Source: Spirosoma telluris (GTDB taxonomy: Bacteria > Bacteroidota > Bacteroidia > Cytophagales > Spirosomataceae). Taken from it: 64,000 nt of DNA. The stretch is taken from the NCBI GenBank assembly GCA_003259005.1, contig QLII01000001.1, positions 682,001-746,000 of the forward strand. Reading direction: 5' to 3'. Position 1 is the first letter of the stretch, and the number at the start of each line of letters is the position of its first letter. Shown in pieces: positions 1-8,409 of the stretch. A model generated the notes under the pieces. It had not been told where the DNA came from. It did no database searches and saw only the letters and a program-made list of their open reading frames with translations. Position numbers and translations under genes: made by a program.

Positions 1-375
1 ATCCATCATCTGGCTTGTTACCCGCCGAAGCGTTTCCAGATTGACGGGCGTATCATTGACAAACGCCCGCGATTTCCCACTCACGCTAATCTCCCGACGT
101 ACAATGCATGTATTGGAATAATCTAACTCTTCTTCGTCAAAAATACGTTCAATGGCATAGCCTGATACCCCAAATGTTCCTTCGATGATACATTTCTGTT
201 CAGGATTGTATAAAACGCGGGTATCCGCCCGATTACCCAGCAGCAATCCAATTGCCCCCAGCATGATTGACTTCCCGGCTCCTGTTTCGCCCGTGATAAT
301 ATTCAATTCACGGTCGGGCATGAGTTCGAGTTCGTCGATCAGTGCATAATTTTTTATTAGTAAATGCGATAACAA
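1..375 (-). CDS. recN: DNA repair protein RecN (N-terminal part, runs off the left edge)
   Basis: SMC-like ATPase acting in double-strand break repair in the cytoplasm. Only the first 125 residues are in the window. The translation opens LLSHLLIKNYALIDELEL, the usual RecN start, followed by a Walker A motif GETGAGKS at about residue 32-39 and then LLGNRADT, all characteristic of RecN rather than other SMC proteins. The start fitting the family is a TTG at 373-375; no ATG lies at the right place and no Shine-Dalgarno is seen. It heads a minus-strand run that in other Bacteroidota also carries DUF4835, coaBC, omega and bamD. Confidence 0.93.
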   Translation of the reverse strand, partial: MLSHLLIKNYALIDELELMPDRELNIITGETGAGKSIMLGAIGLLLGNRADTRVLYNPEQKCIIEGTFGVSGYAIERIFDEEELDYSNTCIVRREISVSGKSRAFVNDTPVNLETLRRVTSQMMD

Positions 376-471
376 AATCGGAAACAGTTAACAGTGAGCG
401 GGAATCCTTGATAAGTGAGCTATAGCTACTAAGTACAAATTTACTGACTGTTTGCGGGTACTGTTAATGGC

Positions 472-1376
472 TCACTGGATTAATTTTCGGTAATTTTCTG
501 TTTTGGACGGATCTAGATACGAGAGTAAATCAAAGGCTTTTTGTCGTTCGGCAGAGGTTCCTTCATACAGAATATTATAAAGCTCCTGGGACTTCGCATC
601 AAAAAACGAGTTGAGTAGTACCGAGTTAGGAAGTTGCAGGCCAATTGTCCGGATCGTTGTTAGTAAATCGAGAATTTGTTTGCGAACCTGCACGGGGTTG
701 GACGCAAAAACATCTAATCCTAAACGGTGATACGCATACAAACCATCCCGGAAAGGAACTAACTGCTGATTCTGGAGATTCTCGACGAGCCAGTAGCGAT
801 TACGTCGATCGCCCCCGGCTTGCCAGGCTCCGTTGGCAGAGCCTTGCTGCGCCAGATTGGTTACACTATAGGCGCGTTGCACAAACTGGCTTCCACCTTG
901 CTTACTAAATGTATCGTAATCAACTGCCAAAATCACATTTGCATAGAAGGCCAGCAATGAGGTTAGATCATCTGAAAACTGATTTTCCCGGAAATAAACA
1001 GGCGTAGTTGGTAGATACACAAAGTTGAAGGCCCTGTCTACATAACTGAAAATAGTCGTTTCATAGTTCGTTCCGTAAACGGACGTGTTACAACAATTTG
1101 AGCCGTTGCCTCGAAAACTCCCTGTGCTAGCGATTTAACCAAATTGATATTCATTGAGCAGTTAATTCGCTCGTTAACAGCGAATTGATCATTACTCCAG
1201 CGCCTGTTGTTCATGAACTCTGTGATGATGCCTTTCAACTGGCTTACGTAGGCAAAATCGGTCTTTTGCTGGGCAAATAACTGGTCGGAGTTAATGGTCA
1301 CCTGACAGTTGAGTTCCTGCGCTTGTACAAAGCTGGCTAAGGATAATAGCAACAATAAGGTTTGTATCGTTTTCAT
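472..1376 (-). CDS. porD: DUF4835 / PorD-like secreted protein, frame broken near 1080
   Basis: Exported Bacteroidota protein of the DUF4835 family, which is associated with the type IX secretion system (PorD); its molecular role is not known to me. The ATG at 1374-1376 gives a clean signal peptide ending FVQAQ, then the family opening ELNCQVTINSD. The first frame stops just after 1040 and the rest (YLPTTPVYF to the stop at 472) continues in another frame. Adding one base near 1080 restores the family sequence RPVYGTNYETTIFSY across the join, so this is one gene of about 300 residues. Conserved later segments are DYDTFSKQGG and YHRLGLDVF. The break is probably a sequencing or assembly error. 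Neighbours recN and coaBC match the usual order. Confidence 0.82.
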
Positions 1377-1464
1377 TCGTGCTAGCTCATGAAAAGCCTG
1401 TTTTCGTAGTAACTGTCTATGACCTGATTGTAACCAATAGATACACGTAGACAAGAGGAACTTA

Positions 1465-2703
1465 CTAAGATTTAAGTTTATTGATAATCAGATTTACTAA
1501 ATCCTGGGCTACATCTTCTTTCGATTTAAGCGCAAATTTGTGTGTTTGGCCGTCCTTATCAATAACGGTAATTTTGTTGGTATCGTGCCCGAAACCAGCC
1601 CCTTCATCACGTAATGAATTGAGAACAATCCAGTCTAAATTCTTGGCCTGGAGTTTTTTGACTGCATTTTCATATTCATTATTCGTTTCGAGCGCAAACC
1701 CCATCATCCATTGCCCTGGTTGTTTCTGGTTTCCCAGTGTGGCTGCAATGTCGGTGGTTTTTGTGAGTTCAAGCGAAAATACCGATTCTTTTTTCTTAAT
1801 CTTCTGATCGGCAGGGTGGGCTGGCGTATAATCAGCAACTGCCGCACTCAACACAATAATGTCCGCTTCTTTAAAAACGGCTTGGGTAGCCACAAACATT
1901 TCCTGCGCCGAACGTACCTGAGTGCACTGAATGCCAGGGTCGGGGAGAGGCAGGGAGGTTGGGCCACTCACCAGACTAACGGTTGCCCCAACTTTTACAA
2001 AAGCATTGGCAATCGCATAGCCCATTTTTCCTGTCGAATGATTGCTTATATAGCGAACGGGATCGATAGGCTCCTGCGTTGGCCCTGCTGTTATCAATAC
2101 TCTCTTTCCGGCTAGAATGCTTGGCTCCGTGTTCCCATAGCCCAGTCTAAAGAACTTATCAAGCAGTTGCATAATGGTGTCAGGCTCAGCAAGTCTTCCT
2201 TCGCCAATTAAACCACTCGCTAATTCGCCATGCTCAGCCTGGATAATATGGTTGCCAAAGGATTTGAGCTTACGCAGGTTTTCTGCGGTTGTTGGATGGT
2301 GGTACATATCGACATCCATAGCCGGAGCAAAAAAAACCGGACAGCGTGCTGACAAATAAACGGCTGACAACAGATCGTTGCACAAGCCTGTAGCACAGCG
2401 AGCCAGGGTATGTGCTGAAGCGGGAGCAATGACGATAACATCAGCCCACAAGCCCAGTTCTACATGGTTGTTCCAGCTACCATTACCTGCCCGACCTGAC
2501 TCTGAGCTAACAAAGGTCGATAACACAGGCCGTTTCGATAGGGTTGCCAGTGTGAGCGGAGTAATGAATGCCTGAGCAGCCTCTGTCATAACCACTTGCA
2601 CCTCGGCACCTGCTTTCACCAACAGGCGAACCAGCAAGGCCGATTTGTAAGCAGAAATACTACCCGTTACACCCAAAAGGATTCGTTTGCCTGTTACTGA
2701 CAT
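1465..2703 (-). CDS. coaBC: Bifunctional phosphopantothenoylcysteine decarboxylase / phosphopantothenate-cysteine ligase
   Basis: Cytoplasmic enzyme for two steps of coenzyme A synthesis: joining 4'-phosphopantothenate to cysteine (CoaB) and decarboxylating the product (CoaC, FMN-dependent). 412 residues, normal length. The CoaC half (about 1-185) shows GVTGSISAYK, the catalytic-His segment NNHVEL near residue 80 and PAMDVDMY. The CoaB half (about 198-412) begins KRVLITAGPTQEPIDPVRY and contains SNHSTGKMGYAIA and LSAAVADYTP. The flexible flap reads GELASGLIGEGRLAEP, with Ser where the E. coli enzyme has a Cys; I believe this is common in Bacteroidota. The start is the ATG at 2701-2703. Confidence 0.97.
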   Translation of the reverse strand: MSVTGKRILLGVTGSISAYKSALLVRLLVKAGAEVQVVMTEAAQAFITPLTLATLSKRPVLSTFVSSESGRAGNGSWNNHVELGLWADVIVIAPASAHTLARCATGLCNDLLSAVYLSARCPVFFAPAMDVDMYHHPTTAENLRKLKSFGNHIIQAEHGELASGLIGEGRLAEPDTIMQLLDKFFRLGYGNTEPSILAGKRVLITAGPTQEPIDPVRYISNHSTGKMGYAIANAFVKVGATVSLVSGPTSLPLPDPGIQCTQVRSAQEMFVATQAVFKEADIIVLSAAVADYTPAHPADQKIKKKESVFSLELTKTTDIAATLGNQKQPGQWMMGFALETNNEYENAVKKLQAKNLDWIVLNSLRDEGAGFGHDTNKITVIDKDGQTHKFALKSKEDVAQDLVNLIINKLKS

Positions 2704-2806
2704 GGACTTAGGAGGTCAACAGTCGAGAGTCATGGGCTACCAGATAAATTTGTAGCTTCTTTTATCAACTGTCCGCTGTTACCTTTTGACTTATTTAAAC
2801 ATCAAA

Positions 2807-2832
2807 ACCGCACGGCAACTATACCGTGCGGT
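2807..2832 (-). terminator. Hairpin terminator after the omega-subunit gene
   Basis: A perfect 9-bp GC-rich inverted repeat (ACCGCACGG at 2807-2815 and its complement at 2824-2832, loop 8) lies about 30 bp past the stop of the omega gene. Read on the minus strand the stem is followed by TTTGAT. It may also serve the plus strand, where AAAAAAA follows. Confidence 0.6.
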
Positions 2833-2859
2833 CCAAAAAAAGCAGACAGAGAAGTAGCA

Positions 2860-3171
2860 TTACTGCTGAGGCTCCTCGTTATAGCGCCAGTAAACTTTAC
2901 CCTCCAGAAACTCATCTGTTGCAATAGAAGTTGGCTTCGGCATGCGCTCATAGAACTTCGAGATCTCGATTTGTTCGCGGTTTTCAAATACCTCTTCGAG
3001 GTTGTCCACTGCAGAAACGAACTCAGAGAGTTTGTTGCTTAGTTCTTCTTTATTTTTGGTCGCAATCTGCCGGGCGCGTTTAGAAATAATCGAGACCGAT
3101 TCGTACAGATTGCCTGTCTGAGCCGCAATCTTATCGTTATTACGGGTAATAATGGATTGATTTGTTGCCAT
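2860..3171 (-). CDS. rpoZ: RNA polymerase omega subunit (RpoZ/Rpb6 family)
   Basis: Small subunit that helps assemble and stabilise RNA polymerase. 103 residues, normal for the Bacteroidota form. The recognisable segment is NLYESVSIISKRARQIA at about residues 22-38, the conserved helix with the K/R-A-R-Q-I signature of omega/Rpb6, followed by an acidic region. The C-terminus is a Bacteroidota-type extension (KVYWRYN). The identification also rests on the position between coaBC and bamD. The intergenic gap to bamD (3172-3263) carries degenerate copies of the AGTCAATAG word found in palindromes elsewhere in the window. Confidence 0.85.
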   Translation of the reverse strand: MATNQSIITRNNDKIAAQTGNLYESVSIISKRARQIATKNKEELSNKLSEFVSAVDNLEEVFENREQIEISKFYERMPKPTSIATDEFLEGKVYWRYNEEPQQ

Positions 3172-3175
3172 AATT

Positions 3176-3250
3176 AGTCGTTAGTCAATAGCTGTTAGTC
3201 AATAGCCGCTGGTTGTTAGTCGATAAGTAATAAAGACTTCCGACTATTAA
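3176..3250. repeat. Degenerate AGTCAATAG-word repeat in the omega-bamD gap
   Basis: The gap repeats the word GTTAGTCAATAG twice, then TTAGTCGATAAG, and ends with a partial reverse complement (CGACTATTAACTG). It is a decayed member of the same word family as the palindromes at 36720, 38445 and 39870. No strong stem remains. Confidence 0.5.
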
Positions 3251-3263
3251 CTGTTAACTTGAT

Positions 3264-4157
3264 TTAATTTGCGGCTGTCACTTTTGCCGGGGGATTCTTA
3301 AGTTTTTCTCTTTCCTTTTCGCGTTCCTGCTCCAGCTTATCCAGACGTTCAATTTCTTTCTGGCTGGTTTCATACATCTTCTCAGACTGCTTCAGGTACT
3401 TACTATTAGGGAACTTGTCAATAAACGCCTGATGATAACCTATCGCTTCTTGATAACGTTCCTTCTGCTTGGTTTCAAGGCTATTTTGGGCAAGACTGAA
3501 CTCGGCATCTACTTTAAGGAATGCTAACTCTTCATTATAATGAGAGTCAGGAAATTCACGTTGAAAGTTATTAATCGCAATGACTGACGATTTATACGAG
3601 GCAATATTGAAACCACTGGTTTTATAATAGAGCTTGGCTTTTTCGTAAGCCTTACGTTCCAGCTTGCCCCGAAGATCCAGAATCTGCTTCGTAGCATCAT
3701 CACGGTACTTACTGTCCGGATAGGCATTAATAAAATCCTGAAGCGCAGAGGTCGCTGTCAGGGTGTTCGACTGATCAAGGTTAAAAGAGGGTGTATCCCG
3801 GTAGAGCGAGTAGGCATACATGTACATAGCCTCCTGCGCATAATCTGATCGGGCAAATGTCTCGTAGAATTTCTTAAACAGGGTAGCGCTGAGCAAATAT
3901 TGCGCTTGCTGGTATTGAGTATAAGCGTAATAAAACTGAGCCAGTTCAGACTCATTACTACCTTTCAAAACAGGAATAAGTTCCTCAAATAGGAGGCCAG
4001 CCCGATACCAATCTCCTTTTTTATAGTACTCAAGGGCACCTTTGTACTTTGCATCATCGTTACCGCTTTTCTGCAATTTCGAAAATGGGCTACACGAGCC
4101 CAGCAAAACCACTACCCCTATTCCCAGCAGAATCTTACCAATATGACGTTGTTGCAT
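3264..4157 (-). CDS. bamD: Outer membrane protein assembly lipoprotein BamD
   Basis: Lipoprotein of the BAM complex, which folds beta-barrel proteins into the outer membrane from the periplasmic side. The ATG at 4155-4157 gives MQQRHIGKILLGIG and a lipobox LLGSC at about residues 17-21; a start six codons earlier is possible but weakens the signal. TPR-like repeats fill the mature part (ALEYYKKGDWYRAGLLFEEL, FYYAYTQYQQAQYLLSATLF, ALQDFINAYPDSKY, AIGYHQAFIDKFPNSKY), as in BamD/YfiO. The C-terminus is a charged coiled-coil-like E/K/R tail. About 298 residues, normal for Bacteroidota. Confidence 0.93.
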   Translation of the reverse strand: MQQRHIGKILLGIGVVVLLGSCSPFSKLQKSGNDDAKYKGALEYYKKGDWYRAGLLFEELIPVLKGSNESELAQFYYAYTQYQQAQYLLSATLFKKFYETFARSDYAQEAMYMYAYSLYRDTPSFNLDQSNTLTATSALQDFINAYPDSKYRDDATKQILDLRGKLERKAYEKAKLYYKTSGFNIASYKSSVIAINNFQREFPDSHYNEELAFLKVDAEFSLAQNSLETKQKERYQEAIGYHQAFIDKFPNSKYLKQSEKMYETSQKEIERLDKLEQEREKEREKLKNPPAKVTAAN

Positions 4158-4281
4158 ATGCTTGCAAAGATACAAAAAAAATACAGGCTACATCGATTTA
4201 ACGACGACGTAGCCTGCGATAGTACCAAAAATGACGGGCAATTTGATCCTGTTTATAGTATTTTAACAATTCGAGTCAGGC

Positions 4282-4943
4282 TTACTGATGACGGACAAGC
4301 AACCGTTTGGTAGCTACTTTCTTGCCATCGACCGTAAGTTGATACAAATAATAACCCGTATCTAATGGACGGGTAACGATGCGAACTTTTCGATCATTAC
4401 GTTCCAAGTCGATTTGCTCATAGCCAGGTACTGGGGTTCCAAAACATTCAATAGTACTAGCTTCGCTTCTGTTCCCGATCCAGTAAATTGATAGTCTAAT
4501 TCAGCTACATCGTCGGCCGGATTTGGGTAAGCGTTGGAGATCCAGAGCTTGTCGTTTGAAAACAAACGGTTATCACTTTTACCCTCCTGAGGAGGTGCTG
4601 GCCGAAGTTCACTGGTCGTAGCCGATGGTTCCGTAGCTGAAGTCCGGGCGGATGATTTAGCTGCTGCATTTGGTAACAACAATGACCGGTAATGTTCGTT
4701 AATCGCCGAATTTTTGTTGAGCGTTATCGACCGATCAAGTCCAGATAAAGTCGGATTAGGCACAATCGAAAACCGTTGAGACGGCAATCGGGCGGCACTG
4801 GTTTTTTGTGGTGATGACGCTCGACCCAGTTCGAGTCGGCTTCCCTTCCGGGCATCCGTATCCCGGAGAGCGACCTGCGCTCTGAGCGGGATAGTTGCCG
4901 TTAGCAAGCCCGTCAATACACCAATAAGTATAATTTGCTTCAT
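4282..4943 (-). CDS. T9SS type A sorting-domain protein, C-terminus out of frame
   Basis: Secreted protein with a signal peptide (MKQIILIGVLTGLLTATIPL) and a low-complexity Ser/Ala/Thr/Pro region of about 120 residues with no recognised domain. It ends in a type IX secretion sorting domain beginning WISNAYPNPADDVAELDY. The frame breaks at 4439-4440. Adding one C (plus strand) there continues the domain as NVLGTPVPGYE, then DTGYYLYQLTVDGKK, and ends RLLVRHQ at the stop 4282-4284. This is the standard ending of a T9SS cargo protein (outer membrane translocation and surface anchoring or release). Its own function cannot be inferred. It lies between ostA and bamD. Confidence 0.82.
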
Positions 4944-5038
4944 GTAAGTCTACTTCAGGTACACACCTATTCACCACAAACCTATTCAGCTTAAAAGACA
5001 AAGTCAACTGTCTATTGTCTAAAAAATTGTTAAAAGAC

Positions 5039-6877
5039 TCAATTATTACCTTTTCGAACCAATTTTTGAGCCAAAGGTTTGATTTGGCCCTTATTTTTTA
5101 ATGGTTTTTTCACCGCAGGCTTCTCCGCAGGTGGCGTTTCGAGCCACAAAACTTGCCCCTTGGTTGGCTTTTCTGCTTCCCGCCACCGAAAACCGTCTAG
5201 CTCCTGTGTCTCTCCGGTTATTTCTTTAGGCGGAATTAGCTGTGAATCCGGGTGCCCATAAAATCGAATTCGGCCGACTTTGTTGTCCGTAAATTCGATG
5301 TTCATACGGCTACATTCAACGTGATTCAACCCAATCATTTGATTTTTTTCATTGAGGGCGTAATAGATACTTTGCCCATTTCCATCAACAATAACCCGCT
5401 CCAATGTGGTTTGCTCCTGAAGCCGAACTGAATCGGATGTTGTTGATGGCTTTTTAGTGTCGGATACGCGTTTAGGTAGTGTATTCGTTGCAGAAGCCGA
5501 TGCATTTTTGATCGCTTTCGTTTGAGAAACTAGCTTTTTGTTAGTCTGAGATTCGCTGGAGGCTACAGAGATCGTGTCTGGATTAACCAGCTTGGTCGCA
5601 AAAAAAGCAGTGATAGATCGACCTTTTACCTGATTGAAATTTTTGAGCGTATCGAGCGAAATGACGAACGATTTTGTTTTCAAAAACATGGTGTGGATTC
5701 GATTATTTTTGAGCAAAACTTTCATCGAATCGGCTTCCATCTGATACTTGTTCTGGCTCCAGAGAATCGGTTTTTTATAGAAATAAATGGTTGAATCCGC
5801 CATGTCATAAATCAGTGAATCGCATTTACTCTGCATATCGGATTTATACACAAATACATTTTTTTGCCCCAGTAGTCTTCGTGTATTCGTTATTTTATTG
5901 TCAAAAGAAAAGAGGGTATCGGCACGCAGATAAAGTGTATCATTTGTTGTCTCGTTTGCCAGGCTTTTGGCAACCGCATGGCCCGTTACGCGCGAAATGC
6001 CTGCTTTGCCATTGTAGCGAACATGATCGCCGGTAATGACGGCTTTGCGATCTTTGGCAACCATAACGACCCGGCCTTTGGCAATGCCCAATTCAGATGC
6101 GTTATCGTAATAAAGGGAATCGCCCGTAAGTCGATATTTGGGTGTTTCAACAGTGGCCCGACGCTGGAAATTCGAGATACCTGATGTTGTATTATATTGT
6201 CCGGCGATGGCCGTCAGAACACCGTCTTTGTTTTTGATGTGCGTTGGTCCCTGAAAGGTGGCTATTCGAGTGAGTGAATTATAGAGCAGGGAATCGGCCG
6301 TGAGTGTACCTTTGGTATTGACTAAACGGACATTCTGACGAAACGTAAAGAGTTTGGTTCGGGTATCATAATACCCTTCGCGGCTGGTCAGTACGTTTTC
6401 TTTATCGACAATTCGGCCGGGTACCGGATAATGGGCAATACCCGACAACATATCGTAGTCGAGTTGGGCGGTTGTGAGAGTCATTTTGCGGTCACGCATG
6501 ATGACATGGCCGCGCATATTTGCCTGACGCGTGTTGCCATAATAAAACATGGTGTCGCCCCGTACGTTAATGGTGTCGCCCTGAACCAGCCGAACATTAC
6601 CATACGCTTCAATCACGTTGGTAGTAACGTTCTGAATGGCAAGGTTGCAGTACATGAGTACGCCTTTGTGGCGCAGTCGAACGTTATTGTACAGTTTCCG
6701 AACTGCCTGACCGGGAATGTTAAGGACAACTAAACTATCAGCATGAAAGAGCTCAACTTTGTCGCCAGTACCCGTAGCTGCGGGCGTACCGCCAACCTGA
6801 GCCAGCGCATCGGTAGCTGGAAGCAGTAAGCAAAGCCAGATGAAAACAAATAAAAAGCGGGCAAACAAACGAATCAT
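5039..6877 (-). CDS. OstA/LptA-like protein (LPS transport family)
   Basis: Exported 612-residue protein of the OstA-like family found beside tilS in many Bacteroidota, thought to act in lipopolysaccharide transport across the periplasm. Signal peptide MIRLFARFLFVFIWLCLLLP. The body is a long run of beta-strand repeats of the OstA type (LYNSLTRIATFQGPTHI, YRLTGDSLYYDNASELGIAK, VTGHAVAKSL), with many Y/N-x-D-S motifs, as expected for a beta-jellyroll. A Ser/Thr/Lys-rich linker follows at about 445-490, and the C-terminus is basic. It is longer than E. coli LptA (about 185). The start at 6877 is only 32 bp from the divergent tilS ATG. Confidence 0.8.
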   Translation of the reverse strand: MIRLFARFLFVFIWLCLLLPATDALAQVGGTPAATGTGDKVELFHADSLVVLNIPGQAVRKLYNNVRLRHKGVLMYCNLAIQNVTTNVIEAYGNVRLVQGDTINVRGDTMFYYGNTRQANMRGHVIMRDRKMTLTTAQLDYDMLSGIAHYPVPGRIVDKENVLTSREGYYDTRTKLFTFRQNVRLVNTKGTLTADSLLYNSLTRIATFQGPTHIKNKDGVLTAIAGQYNTTSGISNFQRRATVETPKYRLTGDSLYYDNASELGIAKGRVVMVAKDRKAVITGDHVRYNGKAGISRVTGHAVAKSLANETTNDTLYLRADTLFSFDNKITNTRRLLGQKNVFVYKSDMQSKCDSLIYDMADSTIYFYKKPILWSQNKYQMEADSMKVLLKNNRIHTMFLKTKSFVISLDTLKNFNQVKGRSITAFFATKLVNPDTISVASSESQTNKKLVSQTKAIKNASASATNTLPKRVSDTKKPSTTSDSVRLQEQTTLERVIVDGNGQSIYYALNEKNQMIGLNHVECSRMNIEFTDNKVGRIRFYGHPDSQLIPPKEITGETQELDGFRWREAEKPTKGQVLWLETPPAEKPAVKKPLKNKGQIKPLAQKLVRKGNN

Positions 6878-6909
6878 GGGACAAAACTACGGCTTTGAGC
6901 CGACACCGA

Positions 6910-8265
6910 ATGGTAGAGCAGACTTTTTTAGCATTTATTAACGACAATCAACTGTTTGGCTCCAGCGACCGTGTACTGTTAGCCGTAAGTGGTGGTATTG
7001 ACTCCATGGTGATGGCAGAACTGTTTTATCGCACTGCCAAACCGTTTGCTATCGCCCACGTTAACTTTGGTCTGCGCGGAGCTGATTCCGAAGCTGATGC
7101 CCTTTTTGTGCAAAACAAGGCTGCGTACTATGGGGTTCCGTTTCATCTGACTCGTTTTGATACCGCTGCTATTGCCACCGAGCGCGGTATCTCAATTCAG
7201 ATGGTTGCCCGCGAACTCCGCTATACCTGGTTTGCTCAACTTCTGCAGGATTTTAGATATGCTTGTGTAGCCACGGCTCATCACCAGAATGACGTCCTGG
7301 AAACATTGTTGCTCAACCTCACGCGTGGAACCGGGCTGGCTGGACTTCATGGTATCATGAGCAGCCAAAACGGGGTTGTACGACCATTATTATTTACTTC
7401 ACGCGCTCAATTGGCTGCATTTGCTGAAGAACAAAACGTGCTCTATCGGGAAGATAGCTCTAATAGCGATGATAAGTATGCCCGCAATCGGATTCGCCAC
7501 CATGTTGTACCCATACTAACGGAACTGAATCCTGGTCTCTGGCATACATTGCCCCGTACGGTCGAACGTCTTCGGGCGGCTGAAACACTCATGCAGGCTG
7601 AGCTACAGCGTTCCTGGCAGGAGGTTTCCAGTCAACAAGGCGATCAGACGTTGCTGCCTACGGATAAACTAAGAGAATTATCTGAGTTGACTTTCCGGCT
7701 ATCTGAATGGCTCAAGCCGTTTGGGTTTACTGACGATCAGGTGAAACACATGGTTGACTCCTTGCATCAACCTGTAGGACAGGTATTTGAGTCGCCTACT
7801 CATCGGATCTGTCATGAACGCATGGGGTTAGTACTCGAACCATTACCAACGCCGTTGAACTTCGAGATAACGCTGACCGAGTGGCCGAATGGATTGGTAG
7901 AGATAGCCGGAGGATTTGCGCTTACGGTTGAGGAACTAGAGAAAATCGAAGATTTTCGACCACCCACCGACCCGAATATTGCGTGCCTGGATGCTGACAA
8001 ACTAATCTATCCGCTTACCATTCGCCCGTGGCGACAAGGTGATCGTTTTCGGCCACTTGGCCTGAATGGCCATAAGCTTGTGAGCGATCTTTTAAACGAT
8101 TTAAAACTGGGTCGGACTGAACGAGAACAAACGGCTGTATTACTCTCCGGCGATCAAATTGCCTGGGTCATTGGCCGACGAATTGACCATCGTTTTCGAA
8201 TTCAGACAGAAACAAAGCGGATAGTACGATTTATTTTGGATAGAAAAACCAATTTTTATCGGTAG
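6910..8265 (+). CDS. tilS: tRNA(Ile)-lysidine synthase
   Basis: Modifies C34 of the CAU-anticodon tRNA-Ile to lysidine, which changes both its amino-acid identity and codon reading. The N-terminal PP-loop ATPase domain shows AVSGGIDSM at about residues 24-32, then HVNFGLRGADSEADA and ATAHHQNDVLETLL, the conserved TilS segments. RNRIRHHVVPIL follows. The C-terminal TilS domain has RPWRQGDRFRPLG and ends IGRRIDHRFRI. The ATG at 6910 gives 451 residues; an in-frame TTG at 6895 is possible. The divergent ostA-like start is at 6877, so both promoters must overlap coding sequence or share 32 bp. Confidence 0.96.
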   Translation: MVEQTFLAFINDNQLFGSSDRVLLAVSGGIDSMVMAELFYRTAKPFAIAHVNFGLRGADSEADALFVQNKAAYYGVPFHLTRFDTAAIATERGISIQMVARELRYTWFAQLLQDFRYACVATAHHQNDVLETLLLNLTRGTGLAGLHGIMSSQNGVVRPLLFTSRAQLAAFAEEQNVLYREDSSNSDDKYARNRIRHHVVPILTELNPGLWHTLPRTVERLRAAETLMQAELQRSWQEVSSQQGDQTLLPTDKLRELSELTFRLSEWLKPFGFTDDQVKHMVDSLHQPVGQVFESPTHRICHERMGLVLEPLPTPLNFEITLTEWPNGLVEIAGGFALTVEELEKIEDFRPPTDPNIACLDADKLIYPLTIRPWRQGDRFRPLGLNGHKLVSDLLNDLKLGRTEREQTAVLLSGDQIAWVIGRRIDHRFRIQTETKRIVRFILDRKTNFYR

Positions 8266-8409
8266 CAGGCACTAATAAATTGTATTTTTAAGACAATAAA
8301 ACGCGGAAAGTTTAACTTTTGGGTTGGCCATAAACAGGACTTCATAAAGTTGGCATTCTATTTGATAGGTTTCCAGCGAGCCCATAGTTTCTACTAACTC
8401 ACCAATACC

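Noticed and set aside
472..1376. Two separate genes in the DUF4835 region
   Set aside because: The two frames join into one family protein with a single added base; the downstream part has no signal peptide of its own.
5791..6733. Plus-strand ORFs opposite the OstA-like gene
   Set aside because: They are shadows of a gene with clear signal peptide and repeat structure; their translations lack any domain.
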